Assembly (NCBI RefSeq): GCF_910594005.1
Contig: NC_057824.1
Location: forward strand, 22,843,314 to 22,907,313
Source: Cervus elaphus
Lineage: Eukaryota > Chordata > Mammalia > Artiodactyla > Cervidae
DNA: 64,000 nt
Reading direction: 5' to 3'
The notes under the pieces were generated by a model, which was given only the letters and a program-made list of their open reading frames with translations, did no database searches and was not told the origin of the DNA. Positions 54,489-64,000 of the stretch are shown piece after piece. Every line of letters starts with the position of its first letter. Position 1 is the first letter of the stretch. Both the position numbers and the translations under genes were made by a program.

Positions 54489-54650
54489 CTGGGTTAGATC
54501 CCTGGGTTGGGAAGATCCCCTGGGGGAGGGCACGGCAACCCACTCCAGTATTCTACCCTGGAGAATCCCCGTGGACAGAGGAGCCTGGCGGGCTACAGTC
54601 CTTGGGATCACAAAGAGTTGGACAGGACTGAGCGACTAAGCACACATAAG
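54489..54650 (+). mobile_element. Bov-tA SINE, lacking A-box region
   Basis: Sense SINE starting near the B box ('gggttagatccctgggttgg') and ending at 'gactgagcgactaagcacac'. Confidence 0.9.
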
Positions 54651-54654
54651 AACA

Positions 54655-54770
54655 GAGTCTGAAGCTTCAGGATTAAAAGTACCTTGTTCAAGGTCACAGA
54701 GGTGGAAAACAGCAGAGAGAAAAGCTCAGATCCACCTGACTGCAAAGCTCAGGTAAGCCCTCGGAATAGG
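54655..54770 (-). repeat. MIR fragment
   Basis: Antisense MIR-like: 'ccttgttcaaggtcacagag' and 'agatccacctgactgcaaag'. Confidence 0.6.
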
Positions 54771-55370
54771 CATTTATTTCCCACTTTCCTCTCTTACTGA
54801 AGCTGTGCAGTGTTTGTAAGGCCTTTTCCCTTTGAAATTGGATTGTACTTTACTGTTGCTTCTGTTGTAATTTTGGAGATAATTCATCTTCATCACTGGT
54901 ATCTCTTTCACTAGCACCAGCTTTGCCGACGTCGGTTTATGTTGTTTGTGGTCATAATGTTCCCTCGGTCTCTCTGCCAAGTAGTTAATGGTGTATAAAC
55001 ACATGCTTAAGTGCACCCAAGGATCTTGCTGCTAGATTGTCCTTTGGTAGAGTGACAATTTCCATTGTTCTGGGAATACAGGTCCCTGAATTATCAGAAG
55101 AGCGTGTCTCTCCATCGAAGCCACATTGAATTGATGTCATTACACTGGCTGCTGCTCCTTGGAAGACCATTTTCCCGGTTCCAGTAACAAAAGACCTAAG
55201 TGGGTTGGTCCCTCTGCATTTTTTTAATAAGAAGACTCTTTGGTTTTTCAGTAACAAAGCTCAAGTTGAATCATCTTGGGCAAAAAGCAATTTGTTTGAA
55301 GGATACTGTGGCATCTCAGAGAATCCAGGGAAATGTTGAGAACATTCTGTCTTCATGTAAAGAAAGGGCT
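54771..55370. other. Unique DNA
   Basis: Nothing was recognised here. Confidence 0.4.
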
Positions 55371-55495
55371 GGGACTTCCTTGGTGGTCTGGTGGTTAAGA
55401 CTTCATGCTTCCAATGCAGAGGGCTTGGGTTCAGTCCCTGGTTGAGAACTAAGATCCTGCATGCTTATGGCATGTCCAAAACTTTAGAAAAAAAG
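55371..55495 (+). mobile_element. CHR-type SINE, short form
   Basis: Sense CHR: 'gggacttccttggtggtctg', 'ggttgagaactaagatcctg' and 'tggcatgtccaaaac', with an A-rich tail. Confidence 0.88.
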
Positions 55496-55616
55496 TATGA
55501 AAAAATTATTTAAAACAGAAAAAAAAATCGACTGCTCTAGGTACCAAAAAAAGGAGTTTGGGGCTCATTCCTCTTGAATTTTGCAGTGAAATCCTGAGAG
55601 CTGTGTTAGGTAGGCT

Positions 55617-55849
55617 TCTCCTCTGGTATGTGCTCAGTCACGTCTGACTCTGCAGCCCCATGGACAGCAGCCCGCCAGACTCCTTTGCTCATGGGATTTT
55701 CCAGGCAAGAATACTGGAGTGGGTTGCCACATCCATCTCTAGAGGATTTTCCCGGCCCAGGGATCGAACCTGTGCTTCTTACATCTCCTGCATTGGCAGG
55801 TGGATTCTTTACCACTAGTGCCACCTGGGAAGCAGTAGATCTCCTCTGG
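55617..55849 (-). mobile_element. Bov-tA SINE with perfect 10-bp TSD
   Basis: The SINE lies at 55627-55839, with tctcctctgg at 55617-55626 and 55840-55849. Confidence 0.93.
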
Positions 55850-55896
55850 ATCTACCAGTATTTCATGCTTACCTTCAGTCCTTTGTTGGGGCCTAA

Positions 55897-56060
55897 CTTG
55901 TACCAGTTCACAAGAACCAATTATTTAAAATTTCAGGAAACTCATGCATCAGGTATGTATACTCATTTCAAATCAGTCATAGTGGGAGCCTTTATACCTT
56001 GGGAATTTGCAAACGCTGCCTTTTTTTTTTTTTTGGAGAGATAGTTTACCAGCACCCTCC
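55897..56060 (+). repeat. Unnamed ancient repeat, copy 1
   Basis: It shares ordered blocks with 59189-59362: 'agttcacaagaaccaattat', 'agcctttataccttgggaa', 'tttgcaaacgctgcc' and 'gtttaccagcaccctcc'. A T16 run lies at 56021-56034. I cannot assign a family. Confidence 0.5.
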
Positions 56061-56109
56061 CTGCAACAGTAGACGACACATGCATTAATTATCCAAAGTC
56101 ATGTTTAGG

Positions 56110-56560
56110 ACAATACACTTTAAATCAGACTCTCTGGGTTTGACATCTTGCTGTGCTACTTCCTTGCTTTGTGATCAAGTTTCTTAGCACGTCTGAACCC
56201 CAAATCAGTCACCTATAAGAGGATAATAATAATTCTATACCAAATAGGGTTTATTATGAGGATGGAGGGGCTTCCCAAGTGGCTCAGTGGGTAAAGAATC
56301 TGCCTGCAATGCAAGAGATGTGGGCTGATCCCTGGGTCAGGTAGATCCCCCGGAGGAGGAAATGGCAACTCACTGCAGTATTCTTGCTGGGATAATTCCA
56401 TGGATAGGGGAGTCTGGCAGGCTACAGTCCATAGGGTCGCAAAGAGTTGGAATGATTGAAGCAATTGAGCACACACAAACACACATGCACACACACACAG
56501 GAGGATGAAGTGAGCTAATATCCATGGTGCCTGGCCCATGGGAAGTATCTTGTGTACGTT
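56110..56560 (+). repeat. MIR split by SINE
   Basis: Sense MIR blocks at 56110-56257 ('acttccttgctttgtgatca') and 56508-56560 ('catggtgcctggcccatggg'). Confidence 0.65.
56258..56507 (+). mobile_element. Bov-tA SINE with 7-bp TSD inside MIR
   Basis: gaggatg occurs at 56258-56264 and 56501-56507. The SINE ends in a (ca)n tail, 56470-56499. Confidence 0.88.
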
Positions 56561-56714
56561 AATTATTTTCCATCCTGCCTTCCAATTGTCTATTTATTTG
56601 TTTACTATATTCTGGACCTCAATGCCCCCACACAGTTCTTAGGACAGTTAACACTGAAATGCTCAATGAATGGATGAAGGCAGGAGGGTGGAACCATGGG
56701 AAACACACACATTT

Positions 56715-56795
56715 TGGCTCTCTAGTATGTCTCCAGCATCCAGAACTGTGTCTGACACATAGTTGGTGCTCAGTGTATATCTTTTGAAAGTATTA
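56715..56795. repeat. L2 LINE 3' end
   Basis: Order: 'ctagtatgtctccagcatcc', 'gtctgacacatagttggtgc' and 'tcagtgtatatc'. Confidence 0.6.
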
Positions 56796-56904
56796 ATAGA
56801 TAGATAAACCCTAAATCTTCTTTCAGGACACTTTAGAGATAATCTGAACACAGATGTGTCTGATTCCATCATCCATGTCACTTTCCTCTTCTTGGTTACA
56901 TGTT

Positions 56905-57120
56905 GCGCTGTGCTTAGTCACTTGGTTGTGATCACTCTTTGTGATCCCAGGGACTGTAGCCTGCCAGGCTCCTCTATCCATGGGATTTTTAATTCAAGAG
57001 TACTGGAGTGGGTTGCCATTTTCCTCCGCTAGGGCGTCTTCCCAACCCACGGATTGAAACCACATCTCCTGTGTCTCCTGCATTGGCAGGTCTGGATTCT
57101 TTAGCTGCTGAGTCATCAGA
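56905..57120 (-). mobile_element. Bov-tA type SINE
   Basis: Antisense SINE, diverged ('ttgtgatcactctttgtgat'). Its head 'gctgagtcatcagagaaac' is eroded. Confidence 0.88.
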
Positions 57121-57289
57121 GAAACTTCTCTGCAATTTATCCATCAACCATATTCCTGAGAATTCTCTGATCCCTCTCATGAAGACTAAGTGGCAGAACC
57201 TATAGAAACAAAGAACGATGTGCCTTTTGCATTCAGCATTTTAAACTTCACCCTCTTGGCGATTGTGGTTTTTTCTTTTTTGCTTATTT

Positions 57290-57616
57290 CTTTCTTTTTG
57301 GCTGCACTGGGTCTTTCTTGCTATGCACAAGCTTTCTCAAGTTTCAGCGAGCAGGGGATACTCTCCAGTTACCGTACCCAGGCTTCTCATTGTGGCGGCT
57401 TCTTTTGCTGTGGAGCATAGGCTTTCAGGTGCACGGACTCAGTAGTTGCAGCTGGTGGGCGCAGTAGTTGTGACTGGTGGGGTCTAGAGAACAGGCTCAG
57501 AAGTTGTAGGCTTAGTTGCCCTGCGGCATGTGGGATCTTTCCAGACCAGAGATTGCACGGATGTCCCCTGCATCACGAGACAGATTCTTAACCACTGGAC
57601 AACCAGGGAAGCCCCT
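57290..57616 (-). mobile_element. CHR-type SINE, long form
   Basis: Antisense CHR: 'tttttggctgcactgggtct', repeated 'agtagttg' blocks in the middle, 'ccctgcggcatgtgggatct' and the head 'ggacaaccagggaagcccc'. Confidence 0.9.
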
Positions 57617-58250
57617 GTTTTCTTTTTTGAAGTGAAGGAGACCCTTGGGAAGAACTGAGAAATAGAGATGTGTGACCATGATGTAAGGCTGAGTGCATCC
57701 GGTGACTTTCATGGGAAATGGCCACGGCAAGCCCAGGATCTCTAGGCATGACAGCACCATGTCCAGAATGCAATTGGCATGCACAGAAAGCCACTAGGAT
57801 GTGTTTCCACCCCATGCTTAGAGATGGCAAGATGACTATACGGGCTCACTTAAGAGTCTGGCGGAGCTTGGGATGCTCAGCAGGGTGTCTGGCAGGGCCA
57901 AGATGAAGTCACTCATCTCTGCCTTCTGCAGGCAGGGATGGAGGAGGGGAGCCTCTGCTTGGTTCGGAGCATAGCGGGCTCACGGTTGATTCTTATTCAG
58001 TTAACTAAGCGTGTGCCTTCCGTACTAATGACTTAAGGGCTGTGAGCCTTACACAAGAGCCCAGTGAGTTGCATTCCTGATGCTTCCTTTCCTGACCTAG
58101 AGCTACAGTGGCTAATTGAAGCATACCCTGCAGAGTGTCTCTGGAGCGGAAACCAGCTGCCAATCCTGCAACAGCCCAGACTCACTGTCCGGCTAGTGAT
58201 CTTTATTCTTCAGTTGTTTGCTAGAAACAATCTGCCAAAGGAGAAAGGTG
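57617..58250. other. Unique DNA, possible conserved non-coding segment downstream
   Basis: No gene or repeat was recognised. From about 58060 to 58390 the DNA is repeat-free except for a (ttta)n tract at 58252-58277. Confidence 0.4.
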
Positions 58251-58251
58251 G

Positions 58252-58277
58252 TTTTATTTATTTATTTATTTATTTTT
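58252..58277. repeat. (TTTA)n microsatellite
   Basis: About six ttta units ending in a T5 run. Confidence 0.9.
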
Positions 58278-58399
58278 GCATCGCCCAAATGAATTTGAGT
58301 GCAATTAGTGAGGCTACAAAGCTAATGTCAGCCTGGACTCATTTTCTGGACAGAGGACCCGGAGTTTACAGTCTTAGGTTACAGAAGCGCAGCGTGCAA

Positions 58400-58618
58400 G
58401 CATGCTAAGTCACTTCAGACACGTCCGACTCTTTGCAACCCTATGGACTATAGCCCACCAGGCTCCTCTGTCCATGGGAGTCTCCAGGCTAGAATACTGG
58501 AGTGGGTTGCCACGCCCTCCTCCAGGGGATCTTCCCAACCCAGGGATCAAACCCACATCTCTTATGCCTCCTGCATTGACAGGCAGGCTCTTTACCATTA
58601 GTGCCACCTGGGAAACCC
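58400..58618 (-). mobile_element. Bov-tA type SINE
   Basis: Antisense SINE from 'gcatgctaagtcacttcaga' to 'ccacctgggaaaccc'. Confidence 0.9.
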
Positions 58619-58734
58619 ATAAAAGTGCAGCAGGAGAATTCAAAACCAAATGTGGATTTGTGTTTGTAGGTCAGACTTTAGAAGTCAGTCTCCTCCTTAG
58701 CTAGTTCTTCCATTGTGTTCAATACCTTGAGAAT

Positions 58735-59160
58735 TTTTTAAAAATTTTATTGTATAGTTAATTTGCAAGGTTGTGTTTAATTTCTTCTGTATAGCAAAGT
58801 GACTCAGTTACACATATATATGTATTCTTTTTCATATTCTTTTCCATTATGGTTTATCACAGGGTTTTGAATATAGTTCCCTGTGCTATACAGTAGGACA
58901 TTGTTGTTCATCCATCTTATATATTAATATAATAGTTTGCATCTGTTAATCTCAAACTCACAATCCTCCCTTCCTCCATTTCCGCCTGCTTAGCAACCAC
59001 ATGTCTGTTCTCTATGTCTATAAGTCTGGTTTTGTTTTGTATATATATACATTCATTTAAGTAATATTTTAGATTCCACATATAAGTGATGCCCTATAGC
59101 AATTGCTTGAGATTTAATGCAATTGACTGGTATTCTGCCTTGTTCCAAAATGAATTGCCA
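58735..59160 (-). mobile_element. L1 3' UTR fragment, artiodactyl type
   Basis: Antisense L1 tail: 'ttttattgtatagttaattt', 'gcaaagtgactcagttacac', 'agttccctgtgctatacagt' and 'gcaaccacatgtctgttctc'. Confidence 0.85.
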
Positions 59161-59188
59161 GCCACCCTGGGATGCCCTGGAAGCCCCT

Positions 59189-59362
59189 GACACCAGCTCA
59201 TAAGAACCGATTGTTCATGCAGTCAAGAGTTTTGTGAGTCAGTTGTTGAACTATTCATTGGTGACTTCATGGTGGAGAGTCTTTACATCATGGAAATTAG
59301 CAAACTCTACAAAATCAGGCTTTTCAATATCATTGGAGAAGTGATTTATGAGTTCACCTCCA
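59189..59362 (+). repeat. Unnamed ancient repeat, copy 2
   Basis: The counterpart of 55897-56060, in the same orientation: 'agctcataagaaccgattgt', 'gagtctttacatcatggaaa', 'ttagcaaactctac' and 'tatgagttcacctcc'. Confidence 0.5.
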
Positions 59363-59464
59363 CTCTTAAACTTCATGCATAAACCATACAGAGTCGTATT
59401 TAAGAAAATGAGCTTTGGAATTAAACTCTGTGGATTTGATATCTAGCTTTGGAGCATAGTCAAA

Positions 59465-59610
59465 AATAGGCTTTGACTCTTGGGTGTAAGACAGTGCCAA
59501 GGATGTATTGTACAACAGGGGGAATATAGCCAATATTTTATAATAAATGTTAATGGAAAGTAACCTCTAAAAATTGTATACCAATAAAAAAATTTTTTAA
59601 AGACATAAAA
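59465..59610 (+). mobile_element. L1 3' end, artiodactyl type
   Basis: Sense L1 tail: 'acaacagggggaatatagcc', 'taatggaaagtaacctctaa' and 'attgtataccaataaaaaaa'. Confidence 0.75.
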
Positions 59611-59734
59611 AAGTCCATTAGCTTGACCTAGTATGTAATGGTACTCAGTAATATCTCTTGTTGTTTAATGTTCAACAATAAAAAGAAAAATGCTAATAAT
59701 AGTCATTTTTATTTTTGCATTCATGTTTTGCCAT

Positions 59735-59905
59735 AGACAGTATTTTAGGTATTTTATATTTTTCATCATAAAAGCAAATATATGAGGCAAGTATTAACAT
59801 TCTCACCTTAAAGTAAAGAAAAATATAGTTTATGTAACTTCCCTAATCATAGAAAGAATCATGGACAAAATGGAATTTGAAACAGGGTTCTACATTCACC
59901 TTGTT
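59735..59905 (-). repeat. MIR fragment
   Basis: Antisense MIR-like: 'tatgaggcaagtattaacat', 'tatgtaacttccctaatcat' and 'ggaatttgaaacagggttct'. Confidence 0.5.
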
Positions 59906-60042
59906 CATGGTGGAGAAGTTGGAATACACAAAAGCACTGAAAATAGAATTATCTAATAAGTTTATTAACTGATTAACAATTGCATTTCTTCTGATTTTTT
60001 TTTGCGTGTGTACATGTACATTGGATTTATTTATATAAACAT

Positions 60043-60080
60043 AGGCTTCTCTGGTGGCTCAGATAGCAAAGAATTGTCTT
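60043..60080 (+). mobile_element. SINE head fragment, 38 bp
   Basis: Only the tRNA-like start of a Bov-tA ('ggcttctctggtggctcaga' and 'tagcaaagaat') is present. Confidence 0.75.
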
Positions 60081-60149
60081 TATCCCACAACAGAGGATGA
60101 TCCGGCTCATAGTGTCAACAGTGCCAAGATTGAGAAATACTTCAGTAAA

Positions 60150-60290
60150 GTGTGAAACACTGTATTATCATCCCCATTATACTGATGGGAAGAGTGAGGC
60201 ACAGAGAAGCTGAAGAGCATTCTCTAGGTTTTTCAGGCAGTAAATTGCTAAGAGTGGATTCAGAACTCGAAGCTCACCTGCTTATTCTCT
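60150..60290 (-). repeat. MIR fragment
   Basis: Antisense MIR: 'gatgggaagagtgaggcaca', 'gagaagctgaagagcattct'. Confidence 0.7.
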
Positions 60291-60377
60291 GTGGCTCCCC
60301 ACACTCTGGGGTTTAGTCAGAAAGACTGTTGGGGGATAAAGGGGGAGGAGGGAGAGGAAAACCGGGATTCAGGGCTG

Positions 60378-60611
60378 TTTGGGGAAAATAAGGGCTTCCC
60401 AGTTAGCTCAGACAGTAAAGAATCTGCCTGCAATGCAGGAGACCCAGGTTTGATCCCTGGGGTGGGAAGATCCCCTGGAGGAGGGCATGGCAACCCTCTC
60501 TAGTATTCTTGCCTGAAGAATCCCATGGACAGAGGAGCCTGGCAGGGCTATAGTCCATGGGGTCGCAAAGAGCTGGACACGTCTGAGTGACTAACACATT
60601 TGGGAAAATAA
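60378..60611 (+). mobile_element. Bov-tA SINE with about 13-bp TSD
   Basis: The flanks are tttggggaaaataa (60378-60391) and tttgggaaaataa (60599-60611), with a one-base indel. The SINE at 60392-60598 is complete. Confidence 0.92.
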
Positions 60612-61110
60612 AAGACAGGTGAAAGCTATGGTGAGTTGTGATTCTTAATTTTTGCTTAGATTGTACTGACACCAGGTTTCCCCCAGGCCGGCTTCTCCGA
60701 GCCCCTGCTGTGAAAGTTCAGTTCTGTTAAATTTCCTCTGGCATCAGGGTCCTCCTTCCAGCTGCTTCCCGCTCTCCTCCATTGCTGGCGGGTTAGGAGT
60801 CCTGAGCGAGATTTGCTCTGACACGCTGCTTTTGCTAATTTTGCCTGGGAAACCGAAGCTGAGAGTTGCTGCAGCTTCTCTGGGACAAAATAGCATCAGT
60901 GGTCTTCCCACTGAGGAGGGTGGGGCTGGTCCAGCTCTGGGGCCATTTGTAACTCAGTTTGCTTGGGGACCAGCTCCTTGTGGCCTTGGATGCTCCCAGG
61001 GGGCAGCGCTGGCTGTCAGCTGAGTGATGAGTCTCCTGGAACCTTTGGAGATGGGAGGTGGGAATCAGCCTTTCCTGGGGCTGCCGTGTCAAGCTCTACC
61101 CTTGTTGCTG
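60612..61110. other. Unique DNA
   Basis: GC-moderate single-copy DNA with no recognised repeat or coding signature. Confidence 0.45.
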
Positions 61111-61168
61111 GGTGAGCAGGCGTGCGTGTGTGCTAAGTCGCTTCAGTTGTATCCGGTGGTGAGCAGGC
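61111..61168 (-). mobile_element. 36-bp SINE-tail insertion with perfect 11-bp TSD
   Basis: ggtgagcaggc occurs at 61111-61121 and 61158-61168. The 36 bp between the copies consist only of the SINE/BovB 3' end in antisense (tgctaagtcgcttcagt) with a (gt)n-like tail. Confidence 0.88.
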
Positions 61169-61234
61169 AGTTGTGAACAGTTTGCTGTTTTTAATATGAA
61201 TAGGCAAGGAGGAGCAGGAGGAGGCAGGGGTGGA

Positions 61235-61378
61235 ATGGTATAAGGCATGCACCGTGAATCAGATGGCTTTGGTAGCTGTGTGATAGTAAGTGGCTGTACC
61301 TCTTTGAGCCTCACTCTTTACCTGTAAAATGGGGCTAATCGCACTTGCGGGTATTGTTGTGAGAATTGAATCTCTCTG
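61235..61378 (+). repeat. MIR fragment
   Basis: Sense MIR: 'ggtagctgtgtgatagtaag', 'ttacctgtaaaatggggcta' and 'attgttgtgagaattgaat'. Confidence 0.75.
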
Positions 61379-61387
61379 TTTTTGCTT

Positions 61388-61678
61388 TTTAGTCACTCAA
61401 TCATGTCTGACTCCTTGTGACTCTATGGACTGCAGCACGCCAGGCTTCCCTGTCCTTCACTATCTCCTGGAGTTTGCTCAGACTCATGTCTGTTAGGCTG
61501 GTGATGCCACCCAACCATCTCATCCTCTGTTGTCCCCTTCACCTCCTGCCCACAATCTTTCTGAGCATTACGGTCTTTTCCAGTGAATTGACTCTTTGCA
61601 TCAGCTGGCCAAAGTATTGGAGCTTCAGCTTCAGCATCAGTCTTTCCAATGAATATTCAGTGTTGATTTCCTTTAGGA
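61388..61678 (-). mobile_element. BovB LINE 3' end, truncated
   Basis: Antisense BovB fragment from 'tagtcactcaatcatgtctg' to 'gttgatttcctttaggaaac'. No confident TSD was found. Confidence 0.92.
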
Positions 61679-62405
61679 AACTTGTTAGATACAGTCATAA
61701 ACATAGATATTGCCAACATCTGAGAGGTTTTGGAGTCCTTTCTTATGAATAAAATCAGCTCCATTCTTTTCATTTTGGATGCTGTATTGAGGATTCTGAG
61801 ATCAGGCTCTGACGTGCCGGTTTACCAGGAAAGAGTGGGAGATTGATTAGTGATGTCTGACATGGGTGTAGGCATAGGGAGCGGAGGAAAGTGTGTACCT
61901 GGCATTTCCAGGTAGATTCAGCTGCAGAGTGAATAGTCCCTGAAACCATAGTACTGCCGTTGTTGGTTATTTAGGTCACTGTAAAGTCAAGTTAAAGAAC
62001 ACTTCTATGTTTGAGGGAGGCTAAAGTCAGAGAAGGAAGAAAAGTTGCTGATTTCTCTTAAATTGGCAGTTTCTAGTGACAGAATGGCTCTGCTGCTGAG
62101 AAGTTTAACATATATCGACAGTGGGTGATATAAGGCCAAATGATTGGCTACAATTATCTCCCTCCCTGGCAATTCTTCTTGCTGGGCAGGCTGAGAAAAT
62201 TGTGGAGGCTGCAAAGTGATGGAGGCCCAGTGCCTCCTGGAGTGGAGGTGAAGGCTGGATGGGGGATTGATGAGCCTGGGAGGAGATGGTTAGCTGAGCC
62301 GCTGATCAGAGAGAGCCTCTTCTGCTAACAGCTGGCTGATGGGGAAGGGCGTTGATATCAAGAGAAAAAAAAAAATGGGAAAATGCCTATGGTTGCTGAA
62401 CATGG
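61679..62405. other. Unique DNA
   Basis: About 0.7 kb with nothing recognised. Confidence 0.45.
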
Positions 62406-62806
62406 ATTGGTTTTTAAAATATATTTATTTATTTATTTTTATTTATTTGTTTATTTGGTTGCACCAGAGCTTCCCAGGCAGCACTAGTGGTAAAGAATCT
62501 GCCTGAGATGCAGGAGACCTGAGTTTAAACTCTGGGTTGGGAAGATCCCCTGGAGAAGGGCATAGCAACCCACTCCAGTATTCTTGCCTGGAGAATTTCA
62601 TGGACAGAGGAACCCAGCAAGACCATGGGGTGGCAAAGAGTCATACAGGACAGAGCAACTAACACACACTCACACTGGGGATTAGTTGCAGCATGCGAGC
62701 TCTTAGTTGCAGCATGTGGAATCTAGTTCCCCGACCAGGGACTGAACCCAGGTCCTCTGAGTTGGGAGCATGATATCTTAGCTACTAGACCACCAAGTAG
62801 GTCCCC
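62406..62806 (-). mobile_element. CHR-type SINE split by Bov-tA
   Basis: Antisense CHR blocks at about 62406-62468, with an (attt)n tail at 62418-62458 then 'ggttgcacca', and at 62675-62806 ('ttccccgaccagggactgaa', head 'gaccaccaagtaggtcccc'). Confidence 0.85.
62469..62674 (+). mobile_element. Bov-tA SINE nested in CHR
   Basis: Sense SINE: 'agcttcccaggcagcactag' head, 'gttgggaagatcccctggag' and the tail 'gcaactaacacacactcaca'. Confidence 0.9.
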
Positions 62807-62971
62807 ACATGCATTGGTTTTGTTTGCATTTCCAGACACTGCTCTTCAGGGAAGGGCACCCCACATTCCCTCTGGGGATCCACCCTCCTCCCACTCCAGC
62901 TGTAGCTCCTCTTGCAGGTCTGGTCAATGAGCACATTGCATCCTGGCCACCAAGATAGGTTTAGAGATGGC

Positions 62972-63199
62972 CACGTGATCAGAGGGCTTCCCTGGTGGTT
63001 CAGATGGTAAAGAATCTGCCTGCAAGGCTGGAGACCCAGGTTTGATCCCTGGGTTGGGAAGATCCCTGGAGAAGGAAATGGCAACCCACTCCAATAAGTT
63101 GTCCGGAGAATTCCATGGACAGAGGAGCCTGGTTGGCTACAGTCCCTGGGGTCACAAAGAGTCGGACACGACTGAGTGACTAACACTTTCACGTGATCA
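62972..63199 (+). mobile_element. Bov-tA SINE with perfect 10-bp TSD
   Basis: cacgtgatca occurs at 62972-62981 and 63190-63199. The complete SINE between the copies ends in 'gagtgactaacactttc'. Confidence 0.93.
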
Positions 63200-63599
63200 A
63201 AGCCCATCTGGGAATTAAGCCCAGGGATTCTTCTGGAAGTATTGGGAAAATAGTTACTTTCCATTAACCTTGCTAAACTGGCACTGTCTTCATTTAGAGT
63301 TGCTGAAGACCATTTTGTCAGTACACGGGGAGAGCCTTTCCTGACAATGAAGCCAAAACAGGGCAAAGTGGAGATGAGAGAGGACAGGAAGCAGATTGTT
63401 GACAACGTCATCTGAGCATCTGGATGCAGCCACGCCTGCAGCTCATAGCAGCTGGACTTCCGGGTGCTTTCACCTTAACCAATTCATGGTGAATATTTTC
63501 ATCACCGAAGAAAAGGGGGTGCTGATGAGCTCTAGCTAATACAATACCCACAGGCAGTTTCCTCAATGTCAAGTGATATATGCTGGCAGAAGAAAAGGT
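63200..63599. other. Unique DNA
   Basis: Nothing was recognised here. Confidence 0.4.
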
Positions 63600-63850
63600 G
63601 AACCCTCAAGATAGAGCAAATACTATGTTAGCTATGAGAAGGATCGCTTCCATAACACTGACGGCTGCTATTAAATAGCCCTGGACCGGGTGGTTTTCAT
63701 AGTTATCACAGAACTTAACAATCATCTCACAGTATGATCTCTGTTTTGCTCTTGAAGAAATCAGAAAGCTGAGAATTAGTGGTTGTGTCCAAGGTAACAC
63801 CAGTGGGTTAATTACAGAGTTTTAGCCCAGCTCTGCCTGCCTCTAAGACC
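63600..63850 (-). repeat. MIR, diverged
   Basis: Antisense MIR-like: 'aaatcagaaagctgagaatt', 'tgtccaaggtaacaccagtg' and 'ctctaagacccacgctttgc'. Confidence 0.55.
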
Positions 63851-64000
63851 CACGCTTTGCCACTGCACTCTGTATGGCCTCTTGGCAGACATGCCGCAGT
63901 GTATGAAGGAAAGCAGAGGTGTGGGTTTGCCATGAGCCAGGCTCAGGGTTGGACAACCCCCTCGTGGGTATTCTCTTTGGAGGGAAGTAAATCTCAGGCC
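63851..64000. other. Unique DNA to the window end
   Basis: Nothing was recognised here. Confidence 0.4.

Noticed and set aside
63301..63420. Possible coding exon in single-copy DNA at the right end
   Set aside because: No convincing open frame with splice sites; the longest frame (62785-63411, minus) reads through a Bov-tA SINE.

Overview
The window is nuclear DNA of a ruminant, most likely a bovid. The evidence is the repeat content: BovB (RTE-class LINE) fragments on both strands, dozens of BovB-mobilised SINEs (Bov-tA type and dimeric BOV-A2), cetartiodactyl CHR-type tRNA-Glu SINEs, and L1 3' ends of artiodactyl type. Older mammalian layers (MIR, L2, old L1, MER5 and MER20 hAT elements) lie beneath them. 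I found no host protein-coding exon, RNA gene, CpG island or CRISPR array. The longer open frames are BovB reverse-transcriptase remnants, SINE read-through, LTR or simple-sequence translations. The window therefore looks like an intergenic or deep intronic stretch. SINE and LINE names are from memory of consensus sequences and are given to family level only.

Layout. 1-3.7 kb: MIRs, one TSD-bounded BovB 3' end and one SINE. 3.7-7.7 kb: SINEs, a BovB 3' piece and an L1 3' UTR. 7.7-9.5 kb: an old antisense L1 broken up by MER20, CHR and Bov-tA insertions. 9.5-18 kb: mostly unique DNA with L2, MIR, MER5, CHR and one BovB piece. 18-22 kb: an L1 end split by a SINE, then a BovB whose short 5' piece is inverted. 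22-28.5 kb: SINEs, L2 and an old sense L1. 28.6-29.2 kb: a solo endogenous-retroviral LTR inside that L1. 29.2-35 kb: more L1, a BovB end, a SINE made of two inverted 3' halves, and BOV-A2 nested in CHR. 35-43 kb: CHR, old L1, MIRs, microsatellites and an L2 holding a CHR that itself holds a BovB. 43-48.4 kb: SINE cluster, L1 end and unique DNA. 48.6-54.4 kb: the main structure, a near-full-length minus-strand BovB split by a 2.4-kb plus-strand BovB, each with a candidate target-site duplication (TSD). 54.4-64 kb: SINEs, CHR, L1 ends, MIRs and unique DNA.

The most interesting region is the BovB-in-BovB nest. It gives long inverted arms. By eye, an internal tract of about 0.8 kb differs at only about four positions, while the flanking arm sequence differs by about 4% on one side and about 11% on the other. 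That pattern suggests gene conversion between inverted repeats. Other notable structures are a TSD-bounded insertion with SINE 3' tails at both ends, a 36-bp SINE-tail insertion with a perfect 11-bp TSD, and a BovB with an inverted 5' fragment.
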